Below are positions 28,232-38,983 of a stretch of DNA of 64,000 bases, in pieces. A program made the translations under genes and the position numbers. Origin of the DNA: Paramoeba atlantica (Eukaryota; Discosea); NCBI GenBank assembly GCA_977017575.1, contig CDRNVI010000164.1, positions 124,001 to 188,000 of the forward strand, read 5' to 3'. Numbering within the stretch: position 1 is the stretch's first letter; each line of letters begins with the position of its first letter. The notes under the pieces were generated by a model that worked only from the letters and a program-made list of their open reading frames with translations, did no database searches and was not told the origin of the DNA.

Positions 28232-28945
28232 TTTTTCACAACACAATTCCCAATTTTGGCACACAAACAACCAACACAAAAAATCGAATCCAAGTAAATT
28301 GACAAAAAAAGAAAAAAAATCTTTCAAATCTGAAAAAGAAAGATCAACAAGAGACCAAAGATTAAAAAGAAAAAAAACAAACAATTCAAAAAGAGATGAG
28401 AGAAAAGCCAATCATACCAAGTTCCTCGTTTTCAAAGGTAAGGGGACCAAAGGAAAGAAACAGATGATGCTGGAGAGAGAGAGAGATTGGAATTAGATAA
28501 TGGGGGAGAGAAAAAGAAAGAGAATGTCAGCGAGACCCAAAAGATCAAAAAAAATAAAAGACAAACAATTTGAACAACAACACAATTTGTGAAGGAGAGA
28601 AAGAGAAGAGACCCCAAAACACAAAAACCGAAAAAGGAGAAAGAAAAAGGAGAAAGAAAAAGGAGAAAGTGAAAGTGCTTAATTTGGGGCGCTTTTTTTT
28701 CATTTTCATTTTCATTTTCATTTTTTGGTGGAAATTGGAAGAAAGTGATCGACTTTTCTTTCTTTTCTCTTTTCTGTTGTTTGATTGAAAAGGTGACTGA
28801 GAGAAGAAAAAGGTAGGTTCTTTTTTCATCCTCTCAACGAAAGAGAATTTATTCCATTAATTTATTTTTATTTGAATGAAAGAAAAGAATGTGAACTTTT
28901 TCGAATTGAGAAGAGAGAGAGAGGGTGAGTCAATATGGAAAAGCA
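28232..28945. repeat. 5' region of TRIM copy 5 and 3' flank of gene X copy C
   Basis: Duplicate of 17941-18624 and inverted counterpart of 5296-6042. No gene seen. Confidence 0.5.
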
Positions 28946-29962
28946 CTATGCAGCGAGAGCCATTGGAGTTGTTGAGACTTTCTGAGAAGAAGACTTATTT
29001 TTGGAAAACAAAGTCTTCTTCATCTTTTCTTCAAGTTTTTGGTCTTCTTTTGCATCTTCTTTTCCCCACTTTTCAGCATTCCTCATCGCAATAGTTGTTG
29101 TAACCCACTCCCATGCCTGAAATGAAAACCCATTTCAACATCACCAAAACAAAGAAACAAAGAATCAAAAAACAAAAAATAAAAAAAAACCTCTGGAAGA
29201 ACTTGAGAATGTTCAGCAAGGGTTCCAGTGTGAACACTAATTCGAAGAAGATCTTCTGTAAGATTGGGGAGGAAATTGACCTTGGTGATTTTTACTTTTA
29301 AAAGAGAATCGATAAAAAAAGAGAAAGGATTCTTTTGGAGAGGAAAAGAATTTTTCCAAAAGGGTTCAAATTCATCGAGAAGAAAAGAAAAAGGAAAAAA
29401 AGGGAACCATTGTCATCCAAATGAAAAATGACTGCATCAAATTGTTCAATTGCCTTCTGCCAAGAAGAATACACTCCCAAACCTTCTCGACCACCAACAT
29501 GAAAAATTTTTGCAGTCATTGTATCAGAGGTGTATTCTTCATCTCCTCTCCAAAATATTTAGACTCATTTTTATTGAAAAAAAAAAATAAGATCTCAAAA
29601 TAATTTTTTCAAACAAAAATTCAACAATGAAAATTTTAGTCTCTCCCAAAAATTGTTAATATGACAAAAAAAAAAATCAAACCAAAAATGTCCCCTTTCT
29701 CTTCCATTGCCTTTCTCTGTTGGTGTAAGTAAAGGCTGGTCGATTTGTATTTCACAACTCTCCAGAGAGTAAAATATCATATTTTTGAGAATATCAATGG
29801 CCAATCACTGCGATTTGGATCTGAAAAGGAAGAAGAATTAAATTGTGTAAAGATTTTGAAAAAAAGAAAGAAAAAAAAAAAAAAAGGAAAAACAAAAACC
29901 TTCTTATCTCGATATGTTTCTTTCATAACCCTTCCATAAGCATGGCTCATCATGGACCCCAT
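28946..29962 (-). pseudogene. Gene X copy C, unrecognised
   Basis: Third copy of gene X, from ATG 29962 (MGSMMSHAYGRVMKE) to TAG 28948-28946. It keeps the KIFHVGGREGLGVYSSWQK segment and the two last exons but lacks the DLSNKPILVDCDSC segment: sequence jumps directly from the LTEDLLRISVH exon flank to the region near 29285. Copies A, B and C are thus each damaged differently, which argues for independent decay after duplication. The insertion site of the Harbinger element (GACAATGG on the minus strand, near 29408) is unoccupied here. Confidence 0.45.
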
Positions 29963-31206
29963 TCTTCTCAAAACACAAAGACAGTTCTTTTCGAGAATTG
30001 AACAAAAAAAGAAATCGCAACAAAAAAATGAAGAAACAAAGTTTCACAAGTTTGTTGAAATCCGTTTTTGAGAACCAAATTCGAAAAAAAAGAGATTCTC
30101 TTCAAGTCCAAGTTCGAAAATTAAATTCTCTTTGAAATCTAAAAAATACCAAAATTAAATTCTCAAAAAAAAAATAACAAAAAATAACAAAAGAAAACAA
30201 AAAAAAAAGATAAAAAAATAGAAAAGAGTCAAGAAAGTTAAGAAATGGTTTTTCAAAAAGGGACTGTCAACCTCGAAATTCCTTATTGACTCAATGATTC
30301 AAACCAAGGAGAGAGTGGAGTACAAGCAACAAAAAAATGAAGAGAATGCCAACAATGATTAAAGAGACAAAAAGATCCTTCTATCGCATCCGAAAAGTAA
30401 TTCATTCAGCCTTGGAAGTCAAAGTTTTTGGCAGGAAATTGCGTTGTACCTCGATGATGTATTGCATTGCGAAGTGGACTCAAGGAAAGTGGGGGAGAGA
30501 GAAAGAGGGAGAAAGAGTTTCTCAAAAGTGATCAAGATATTCATACATGAAGCAGAGGGGATCTTAACCTTAAAGTCTTTGGAGAGGGGGGGGTTTAGGG
30601 TGGAGAAGTCTGTTTTTCTGTTTCTTAAAAAAAAGAAGAGCAGTTTGCTTCACACCTCTTCAAAAAAAATTAGATTTGGGTTTTTTTTTTATCAAAATGA
30701 ACAATAAAATATCAACCTCTCTTTGTTAAACGTTTAACATTTGTTCCTTTTTCCAGGAACAGTTCACAAGTTTGTTGAGATCCATTTGGAGAACCAAATT
30801 CGAAAAAAAGAAATTCGACTGAAGAGAAAAGAAAAAATATTCAAAAATTAAATTCAAAAAAGAAATTAACAAAATAAAGAAAAAAGAATGAAGAACCAAT
30901 AAAATAAAGAAAGGAATTCTCAGAATCGTGGTCATATCCACAAGTGAACTGATTTTTGATCTGAATGGTGGTGTATAATATTCACAACTTTTCCACAGAA
31001 GAGACTATCATTTTTTACAGCTTGATTTGGATCTGGAAGAAGAGAAAAGTTGTGAAATTTGGAAAGAGAAAAGAACAAACTTTCACCTTTCATTCATGTT
31101 CCCTTTTCTCATTGTCCAATACCAAAAAGAAGAAAAGAAACCAAAAAGAAAATGGTGAATTGGAGTTGGCGGATCAACCTAACTTTGCAAAAGATTGACA
31201 AGAAAT
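29963..31206. repeat. Mosaic spacer, duplicate of 19664-20905
   Basis: Nearly identical to 19664-20905 apart from small indels. No gene seen beyond the shared short frame at 30337-30531. Confidence 0.6.
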
Positions 31207-31277
31207 GCGCCGGTGGTTCAGTGGTAGAATTCTCGCCTGCCACGCGGGAGGCCCGGGTTCGATTCCCGGCCGGCGCA
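31207..31277 (+). tRNA. tRNA-Gly (GCC)
   Basis: 71 bases, duplicate of 20906-20976 including flanks; T-run follows. Confidence 0.97.
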
Positions 31278-31647
31278 ACTTTTTTTTTTCTTCTTCTCAA
31301 CTCAACCTTTTTTTTTGTTTTAATTTCATGGTGAAGAAGGGTCCCAATCTAAAAACCAACCTCTCTTTTGGAGATCACCTTTTTGTTCCTGTTCAAATTC
31401 CCTCAGTTGTTGATCTCCATTTTGGAGAACCAAATCGCATGATTCTTGAAAATCAAAAATCAGAGAGAGAGATCAGAAAAAAGAAAGAGAAAGAAAACCA
31501 CACAACCTAAAATTTCCCAGGACTCTCTCCAAAACTTCAAAGGGGCCGGGGTGTTTGCACGAAAAGTTGTTCCAAACAAATTCAACCAAAAAAATAAAAA
31601 TTCACCATTTGGATTTCTCATCGAGTTAGAACTTAAGAAGAATCTCA
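31278..31647. repeat. Spacer 3' of TRIM copy 6 (beta type)
   Basis: Duplicate of 20977-21345, almost without change. No gene seen. Confidence 0.6.
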
Positions 31648-33858
31648 TCATTTCCACAATTGAACTGATTTTTGATCTGGTTCTGAAACTAAAACTGAAC
31701 CAGATGAATGAATTCCAATTCTTGAAGGATTCTTCATCTTCCCAAATCCAAAAGAAAAAAGAAAAGTTCCATCTTTCTCAAATACACTCACTCTCCCATT
31801 TCCCCAATCACCAACAATAATTCGACCATTCCCATCAACATCAACACCTCTTGGAGTCTTCAATTGAGAATCTTTTGATCCTCTTTCTCCAAAAGTTCGA
31901 ATAAAATTTCCTTCAATTCCCATCACTTGAATTCGATGATTCCAAGTATCTGAAATAACAAGATTACCATCTCCATCAACTACCACACAACAAGGACGGT
32001 TAAATTGACCTTCAGAAGAACCCTCAGTCCCAAAACATCGAATAAAACATCCATCATAACTAAACACTTGAATTCGATGATTCTCACTATCAACAACAAT
32101 AATTCTACCTTCTTCATCAACATCAATCCCATGTGGTTTGTTGAATTGACCAGGTTGAGAACCTTCACATCCAAATGATCTTATCAAACTACCTTCTTTG
32201 TTCAACACCATCACTTTCGATTTTGGTTGGTAAAGACCAACAATCTCATCATTCAACCCAATTGCAACATCAATAAAAGTTCCATCAACTTTGAGAGTTT
32301 GAATCAAAGATCCTTCTTTGTTTCTAATTCCTAACTCCCTTTCATTATGACAAACAATAAAGTTACCATCAATGTTCTCAACAATTCCCCAAGGTTTTTC
32401 ATCACAACAAAAGGAAGAAATAAATTCCATTCGATCACCAATCACTCCTTTCTTTTTTCGATTCAAAAGTGAAACATCAAGTTCATCAATAAGATCATTT
32501 GCAATTTGAAGAAAAGTTGAAAAGAGATCTTCATCGAAAAGAGAATCAGTTGTTGGAGTTTGAGACAATCTAAGAATTGTATCACACCTCATTCTCAAAT
32601 CAACTTTCTCTAAATCTAAATCTTTCTTCATCACTTTCTTGTTCATTAATTTCTCTTCTAATTCTTGAATCTCTTGTTCTACTTTTCTTGTTTCCTTTTC
32701 AACAAACTCCAATCTCTTTTCCAATCCAACTCCAATCTTCAAAATCTCATTCCTCTTTCTCAAAACACTCTTTTCTAACGAATAAACATTCTGTTGATGT
32801 TCACCATGAATTTCAAGAACACAATCCATACAAACAAAAAGAGAACACTCAAAACAAAACCCACTCAAATTCTCAGATGGGTGAGTTAAACAATGTTTCT
32901 TCTTCAAACTTTCTAATCCCCCATCATTCTCATGTTGTTGGTTTCTTCTTCCTTCTTGTTGTTGGTTTTGTTGGTTTTCACGTTTGTGGTTTCGAGAGAA
33001 AGGATTGGAGGAATGAGATTGTTCACAAGAATCACAAATGAAAACTTCACATTTAGAACAATACATTGAAGTTCGTTCTCCACACTTTCCGAAATTCGCA
33101 CATTTTTTTGTTTCATCTGTTTACTTTGTTAATGAGGGGGTATTTTCTTTGTGTTTGTGTTTGTTGTTTGTGGAACAATTGTTTTGTGGTGGGGTGAGTG
33201 TGAGGTGAATTGTTTCATTTGAAAACACAAAAGAAAAAGAAAGGAAAGAAAAACATGGAGTTGGAGGAAGACAGAAAGAAGGAATCTTTGAAGATTCAAT
33301 CACATCAATCGTTTCAGGAATTAAATAATTGGAATCAAATGATTTAATTGTCTCACATCTTCCTCCTCCTTCTCCTTCAATCTCTTTTCGACAAACTGGA
33401 CAACATCTCTTCTTCTTCCCACCATCACTCAAACAACAACTTGAACTAGAAGAAGAAGAAGAAGAAGAAGAACCATCGACTTGAAGAGGAGAAAGAAAAA
33501 GATTGGGACCACCATCACCGCTGCCACCACCACCACCACCACCACCATCACCACTCTCAGAAGTTGAAGTTGAAGTTGAAATTTGTTGAGAGGAGAAGAA
33601 GAGTTTGTTGAGACAATCAGAACAAAAAGAGTGGCCACAAGGTAATGATCTCGGTTCTCTTTCCCATCTCATCATTTCAAAACAAATCAAACATTCAAAC
33701 CCTCTCCTTTCTTCACACTCTTTCCTTTCTGTTTCTTCTTCTTCTTCTTTTCCTTTTTCAATTAACTTCTCTTCCTTGGTCTTTTCTCCCTCCTTCTCTC
33801 CCTTCTTTCTCTTTTTCTCTTCTCCTTGTTCAGTTTTCACTTGTTTCCTCTTTCCCAT
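31648..33858 (-). CDS. TRIM-NHL protein, copy 6 (complete)
   Basis: Start 33858 (MGKRKQVKTEQ), stop 31648, one phase-1 intron. Exon 1 is the same as copy 4 apart from single changes (N-terminal GEKEGEKTKEEKL, Gly run GGGGGGGGSG in the RING insert). Exon 2 lacks the copy 4 stop. NHL loops: CHNERE, YQPKS, SEN, TWN, DWGN. Although copy 6 is the duplicate of copy 4, loops YQPKS and SEN match copies 3 and 7 instead, which suggests local exchange of blade sequence. Its promoter region was separated from distal upstream sequence by the retrotransposon inserted 128 bp upstream of the ATG. Confidence 0.92.
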
Positions 33859-33986
33859 TTTTCCACAAGAGTATCCCCAATTTTGGTAACAACAAAAAAC
33901 AATTCAAAACAACAGAAAGAAGAGGAGAAGGTCACCACAAACAACAAACAACAAACAACAAACAACAAACAACAAACAAACAAAAA

Positions 33987-34214
33987 TGAACCCTTCCCAC
34001 AAGGAGCACAGCTCCGAGTGGAGAAGGGAGTTTTTGCAGAAGAACAGTTTATTTCCTTTTAAGTGTTGTTTCTGTTAGGAAACAGTTTTGTGTCGAAAGA
34101 AGAAAGATTTGTGACTTCTCTTGTTTTTTCTGTCTTCCGCTTTCCTTCTGCCCTTTTCAATAGGCTGTGTTTTTTCCTCCCTTCTGCTTCCTCCCCACCT
34201 TTTCGTTCTTGCGC
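33987..34214 (+). repeat. Retrotransposon repeat A1, with terminal hairpin
   Basis: 228 bp matching 38476-38703. Its first 40 bases can fold: CCCTTCCCAC pairs with GTGGAGAAGGG, leaving one bulged A. Confidence 0.92.
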
Positions 34215-34219
34215 AAGGT

Positions 34220-34410
34220 TACCTGTGCGTTTGTGGATTGAGCGTTAAAATTCACGTCGTTGGTTGTTTGGTGGGTTGAGCGTCAAAATCCACATCGTTT
34301 GTTCGTTTGGTGAATTGAGCGTCAAAATTCACGTCGCTGGTTGTTTGGTGGGTTGAGCGTTAAAATCCACATCGTTTGTTCGTTTGGTGAATTGAGCGTT
34401 AAAATTCACA
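34220..34410 (+). repeat. Leader repeats of the retrotransposon
   Basis: About five units of 37-38 bp, alternating as a 75-bp period. Each holds a small inverted repeat of the form GTGRATT-gagcgttaa-AATYCAC that could form a hairpin. They end at the ATG of the gag-like frame. Confidence 0.85.
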
Positions 34411-35451
34411 ATGCCAACCAGGTCAGGGGGACCTCCCAGAGACGTGACAGTTCTTAGGAATTTATTCAAAGATAACCCGGTTTTAAACACATTGAAGACG
34501 TTCAAAAGACGAGAGCTCGACAATATTGTCGAGGAGCTTGGTCTGGAGCCACCAACAGCCCCCAACATTCAGAAGTTGGCAAAACTGGTGTTTGATGAAA
34601 GACAGAGGTTCCTACCTCAGACCGAGATAGTGCTGGCAGCAGATCTTCCACCCGCAGAGCCACCCACAGAACCACCAGGGGGTGTGTTGTGTGGCCGGAA
34701 TGGAATCCCAAGAACGGTGGGAGGCCTCACTGTCAGGGAGAACCCGCCTATAACACCCTACTCTCACCCAAGGGAAGACCCCCCTCAACAACCCAGGGGA
34801 GTTCCCAGAGTATCGACCATTGTGGTACCTGACCTAGAAGTGAGGGTGTCAGAGCTGCAACTCGTGAAGCAGAGGCTTCAGAGCTCGGCTGAGAAGCTGT
34901 TCCCTGACCCACCAACTTCCTACTCCACAAGAACAAGTGAGGAGGCCGCAATTCTAACACGTGCAGTACGGACATTGGCCATCTTACATGGATTGTTGGC
35001 AGGGGAAGGGGGGATGATGACCCCAACCCTGGTTGCAGAGGAAATCAGGGAGGTTCAACAGGACTTATGTCAGAGGTTGATCCAACTCGAGGTGTTCGAA
35101 AAGGAGGGATGGAGGGTCGCCAAGTGGGTAGCCACGAGCCAGGAATCTTTTATGGACTCAAAAATGGTTCAGGATCAGATGAAAGCGGCAAGGAAGACAG
35201 CTGCGATCGTGAAGGAGCCCAAGAAGAAGAAGGACGCCCCACCCAGATACGTGTGGGCGCAGCCCACCAACACTGGTTTTAACCCTTACCCTGCGACCCT
35301 GCCGCAGAATCAGTGGAAGCCACAACAACGGGTGTCCTTCACGCCATCGCCTCCGAAGGATATGTCAAAGATAATCTGTTTTAAGTGTCAGCAATATGGG
35401 CACTATAAATCACAATGTCCTGCGGCCCAGGGAGGCCAAGGGAAGCCATGA
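34411..35451 (+). CDS. Gag-like protein of the retrotransposon
   Basis: A 346-residue frame with a Pro-rich middle, helical parts and a C-terminal CCHC zinc knuckle (CFKCQQYGHYKSQC) of the kind that binds element RNA. Fossil or recent element gene; no host role implied. Confidence 0.85.
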   Translation: MPTRSGGPPRDVTVLRNLFKDNPVLNTLKTFKRRELDNIVEELGLEPPTAPNIQKLAKLVFDERQRFLPQTEIVLAADLPPAEPPTEPPGGVLCGRNGIPRTVGGLTVRENPPITPYSHPREDPPQQPRGVPRVSTIVVPDLEVRVSELQLVKQRLQSSAEKLFPDPPTSYSTRTSEEAAILTRAVRTLAILHGLLAGEGGMMTPTLVAEEIREVQQDLCQRLIQLEVFEKEGWRVAKWVATSQESFMDSKMVQDQMKAARKTAAIVKEPKKKKDAPPRYVWAQPTNTGFNPYPATLPQNQWKPQQRVSFTPSPPKDMSKIICFKCQQYGHYKSQCPAAQGGQGKP

Positions 35452-35454
35452 GTT

Positions 35455-37494
35455 ATGAAAAGAGGTCGCGTTCTGGATCAAGTGTCTGGAACACATCCGA
35501 AGGGAGGCAAGTGCAGGAAGGTAACAGAAACACCAAGGGTGGTTGGGGCTCTAGCAGCAAAATGGGAGGAATGGCAGAAGGAAGGGGTCTCAGAATACTT
35601 GGTAAAAGCAGTCAAGGAGGGTTTGGATTTTGTACCGAGGGGTGCGCAACTTCTGGAAGGCTCGTTTGTTCAACCTTGGCCCCTGGAGAAAAAACAAGGC
35701 GACTGGATGTTAGCAGAGATAAAGAGGTTGGTGCGGGCAGGGAGTGTTATAGATCTGGGGGAGCAGGACTCCATGCCAGAGGAACTCAGCTTTGCGTCTC
35801 CAATGTTCCTCGTCCCCAAGGTTGGACCGAAGCTGTGGCGACTGGTCATAGACATGAGGACTCTCAACAGTGGGCTATTTCCCCCGAAGTTCAAGATGGA
35901 AAGGCTCGAGGAGATGGTTCGACTGACTGGCCCAGGGTGGTGGATGTTTACACTCGATCTCTGCGAGGGTTACTTCCATCAGGGTCTGTCGAAGCGAGCG
36001 AAGAAGTGGGCTGGAGCAGTTTTTCTAAACCCACTGACAGGAAAGAAACATTGGATCCAGTATCAAGTCCTCCCGTTTGGTCTCAATCTCTCCCCACATC
36101 ACTTCACAGAGCTGGTGAAACCACTCTTGAAGAGGTGGAGAAGGCAGGGGATAGTATGTATGGCTTACATCGACGATCTGGCTTTCGCAGCGAAATCAAA
36201 GGAAGAAGCTCTCAGAATCAGATTAATTGTGGCGGTGGATTTAAAGAGACTGGGTTGGGTCCGTCACCCAAAAAAGGGTCAATGGGAGCCAGCCCAGGTG
36301 GTGGAATACTTGGGTTTGGTTGTGGACCTGAGGGAAGGAAGATGGAGAATTCCCACAAAGAAGATTCAGTCACTAGTAAACCTCCTCGAAGCTGCGCTTG
36401 GGGGCCAGCAGGTGACAGCCAAGACACTTGCTCGCCTACTCGGGAAGATCTTATCACTCCAGAGAGCCATCCCTTTGGCAAAGCTGTACTCGAGGGAGAC
36501 CTTCAATGCAGTTCACGACGGGGGAGTTTATGTATGTGGGGATTGGAGGAGAACCATCCAATTACCAGAAACTGCAAGGAGCGAGCTGAGAGAGGTCCTC
36601 AAGCTAGTCAAGAGTGGCCTGGGAGCACCATTGTGGAGACCACCAGTGATGCAAGTTGTCACTGCCGACGCTTGTCCAAAGGGATGGGGTGGCCATTTAG
36701 AACCTCACCTTCAGCTACCACCAGCAGGGGGAGCCTTCAAACCCCACCTCTTGGATCTGGGAATAGAGATGAAGGAGGCCCTGGCTCTTTTGTACACTCT
36801 TCAGTCTTACACAGACCACCTGAGGGGAAGAAGCATTGCAGTAAGAACAGACAATATGTGGCTGGCAAGTTACCTCAGGAACGAGGGGGGCAATGGCTCG
36901 GCCCATCAGCGGAATCTCTCACGAATGGTCAAGGAGATATTCTTGTGGGCACTATCAAACGAGGCTATAATCGTAGATGTTCAGTGGCTCCCCTCCAAAG
37001 AGAACGTTCTGGCAGACGACATGTCCAGAGTCGAGGACCATGGGAACTGGAGGGTAGCAGACGAGGTTTTCCGAATTGCAGAAGAGAAATGGGGGCCTCA
37101 CACAGTGGACCGGATGGCCTCTGGGGAGAACAAAAAGTGCAAACGGTTCAACTCTTGGAGGTTCTGTCCAGGAGCGGAAGCGATCAACACATTCACAGTG
37201 GACTGGCTTGGGGAGAACAATTGGGTCGCCCCGCCACTCGCAATGATCCCATTGGTTCTGGACCACATTGCAAGGACAGGAGCAGTAGCAACCCTGTGTA
37301 TTCCAACCTGGAGAGCCATGTGGTCCCCTCTCCTAGACGAGATGCGGAGCGAAAGCATAATACTCCATCAAAGCCCAGCAGAGTTAACCACACCAGAAGC
37401 CAATGGGGGACAAGAAATACTAAAGAATCCACTTTGGAGGCTACAATTGGTCAGGGTAAAGGGCACCCGGAGGTGGACTGGGAGGAACTACTAA
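35455..37494 (+). CDS. Reverse transcriptase-RNase H of the retrotransposon
   Basis: A 679-residue frame immediately after the gag-like one. The reverse transcriptase core includes TLDLCEGYFHQ, VLPFGLNLSPHHF and the catalytic YIDDL box. RNase H follows (VVTADACPKGWGG, AVRTDNMWL, EDMSR-type end as LADDMSR). This RT belongs to the DIRS/Ngaro kind by its partner recombinase. Confidence 0.9.
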   Translation: MKRGRVLDQVSGTHPKGGKCRKVTETPRVVGALAAKWEEWQKEGVSEYLVKAVKEGLDFVPRGAQLLEGSFVQPWPLEKKQGDWMLAEIKRLVRAGSVIDLGEQDSMPEELSFASPMFLVPKVGPKLWRLVIDMRTLNSGLFPPKFKMERLEEMVRLTGPGWWMFTLDLCEGYFHQGLSKRAKKWAGAVFLNPLTGKKHWIQYQVLPFGLNLSPHHFTELVKPLLKRWRRQGIVCMAYIDDLAFAAKSKEEALRIRLIVAVDLKRLGWVRHPKKGQWEPAQVVEYLGLVVDLREGRWRIPTKKIQSLVNLLEAALGGQQVTAKTLARLLGKILSLQRAIPLAKLYSRETFNAVHDGGVYVCGDWRRTIQLPETARSELREVLKLVKSGLGAPLWRPPVMQVVTADACPKGWGGHLEPHLQLPPAGGAFKPHLLDLGIEMKEALALLYTLQSYTDHLRGRSIAVRTDNMWLASYLRNEGGNGSAHQRNLSRMVKEIFLWALSNEAIIVDVQWLPSKENVLADDMSRVEDHGNWRVADEVFRIAEEKWGPHTVDRMASGENKKCKRFNSWRFCPGAEAINTFTVDWLGENNWVAPPLAMIPLVLDHIARTGAVATLCIPTWRAMWSPLLDEMRSESIILHQSPAELTTPEANGGQEILKNPLWRLQLVRVKGTRRWTGRNY

Positions 37495-38390
37495 GAAAGG
37501 CTGAGCAACTGGCAGGTGCCTCGATCGCCCAATCAACTCATTTATCTTACTCCGCTGCGTTTGGCCTATTTGAGTCCTTTACCAAATCCTATGGAGCTCG
37601 AGCTCTGCCTGCTGCTGCAGACACAATTTTCTCTTTCATTGCCTGGTTAGAGGTTCAAGGAAAGGGAAGAAGGGTCCCACACCACATAGCAGCAGTGTCA
37701 TGGATGCATAAAAAGAAGGGCTTGACAGATTACACCAAGGCAGTCAAGGTCCAGATGGCACTCCAGGGAGTGGCGAGATGTGAGGCACAAGAAAAGATGG
37801 ACGTGCGAAGTCCTTTCCCTCTGGAAGCCTTGAAGAAATGGGTGGAGGGTACGCGTAAGACACATTCTGTGCGAGAGTTGAGGGATCCTGCAATTGTGGC
37901 CCTGGGGATCCGTTGCATGCGCAGACCTGGAGAACTTTGTGAACTCAAGGTGAGACACGTTAAGGAAGACGCTTGTGGCCTACGAGTTTTCCTGGCCAAG
38001 TCCAAGACAGACCAGACGATGACCGGGAAGTGGATGCACATCGATGCGGTCCCAGATTCTCCCACATGTCCAGTTTTATTGCTCAAGGGTTATCTGAACC
38101 AGAGAAAGAATTTGTCCCCAGAGCAGCCCTTGTTCGTCTCAGGGAAGGGGTTGGCAATGTCATCCTCAGGGATTTCCAGTGTGGTTAAGAACATGTGTAA
38201 GGCTGGGGGTTTCTTGGACAAGGTCTCGGGTCATAGCCTAAGGATTGCAGGTGCAACATTGGCTGTCAGGGGTGGACTTTCTATGGCTGAAATTTGCGCA
38301 ATTGGAGGATGGAAATCTGAAGCAGTGCTTCTTTACCTCAGGGACTGTGCTGCTGCACAGAGGGGTGCCTCCACTGCCATGGGATTTTGA
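37450..38390 (+). CDS. Tyrosine recombinase of the retrotransposon
   Basis: Recognisable phage-integrase-type domain in a frame overlapping the RT frame; the left limit is approximate. Catalytic signature: R in RRPGELCELKVRH, H-x-x-R in GHSLRIAGATL, and the nucleophile Tyr in VLLYLRD. The N-terminal SAM-like part begins near LRKAEQLAGASIAQSTHLSY. Overlapping RT and YR frames are usual in this order. Confidence 0.9.
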
Positions 38391-38424
38391 TGGCTCTTTG
38401 CACTTTGCTGCGTCTTCTGGAGAT

Positions 38425-38475
38425 CCCGTGCATTCCATCTCTGCTTTCCTTTCCCCTTTGGTGATGACTCCAAAA
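38425..38475 (+). repeat. Retrotransposon repeat B1
   Basis: About 51 bp starting CCCGTGCATTCCATCTCTGC, repeated at the right end as B2, and directly joined to A2 through AAAA. Confidence 0.9.
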
Positions 38476-38703
38476 TGAACCCTTCCCACAAGGAGCACAG
38501 CTCCGAGTGGAGAAGGGAGTTTTTGCAGAAGAACAGTTTATTTCCTTTTAAGTGTTGTTTCTGTTAGGAAACAGTTTTGTGTCGAAAGAAGAAAGATTTG
38601 TGACTTCTCTTGTTTTTTCTGTCTTCCGCTTTCCTTCTGCCCTTTTCAATAGGCTGTGTTTTTTCCTCCCTTCTGCTTCCTCCCCACCTTTTCGTTCTTG
38701 CGC
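38476..38703 (+). repeat. Retrotransposon repeat A2
   Basis: Direct copy of A1 (228 bp). Between it and B2 lies a 3' region with an AATAAA signal near 38922, probably the polyadenylation signal of the element transcript. Confidence 0.9.
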
Positions 38704-38931
38704 CCCACCCGCCCACCCGTCAGCGTTTCGGGAGTTTGGGCAGTGGTCTTGTCAGCCTCGCCGTTCTCGACCAGTTTGTGTCTGCAGGGCTGTACAATGG
38801 GAGAGAAAAGACTATTTTGTCATGTTTAATGCAAGAAAGAGGGCGGGCGCTGTTTTGTATTGTTTTGATCGGATTATAAGGTGTTGTATCTGTTATAATT
38901 AGCTTTGAAAGTAACTTTATTTAATAAAATA

Positions 38932-38983
38932 CCCGTGCATTCCATCTCTGCTTTCCTTTCCCCTTTGGTGATGACTCCAAAAA
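38932..38983 (+). repeat. Retrotransposon repeat B2 (right end)
   Basis: Direct copy of B1. Its terminal A-run merges with host sequence AAGCTAAATTTGGG, which continues the interrupted block Y. Confidence 0.9.

Larger units (their letters stand above)
33987..38983 (+). mobile_element. Ngaro/PAT-like tyrosine-recombinase retrotransposon (DIRS order)
   Basis: A 5.0 kb element with split direct repeats in the order A1-genes-B1-A2-B2, the arrangement of Ngaro and PAT elements. Parts: A1 33987-34214, a repeat-bearing leader, gag-like frame, RT/RNase H frame, YR frame, B1 38425-38475, A2 38476-38703, B2 38932-38983. It looks whole, with no obvious break. A1 and A2 match over 228 bp, so the insertion is recent. 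There is no target-site duplication; both junctions lie in an A-run, as expected for integration by a tyrosine recombinase at a short shared core. Its composition is much more GC-rich than the host DNA, and it is intronless. The empty site is preserved at about 23675. Confidence 0.93.

Noticed and set aside
35415-37450. Long frame overlapping the reverse transcriptase in the recombinase frame
   Set aside because: Only the part after about 37450 shows recombinase motifs. The upstream portion is low-information Ser/Gly/Arg sequence and looks like a shadow of the RT frame.
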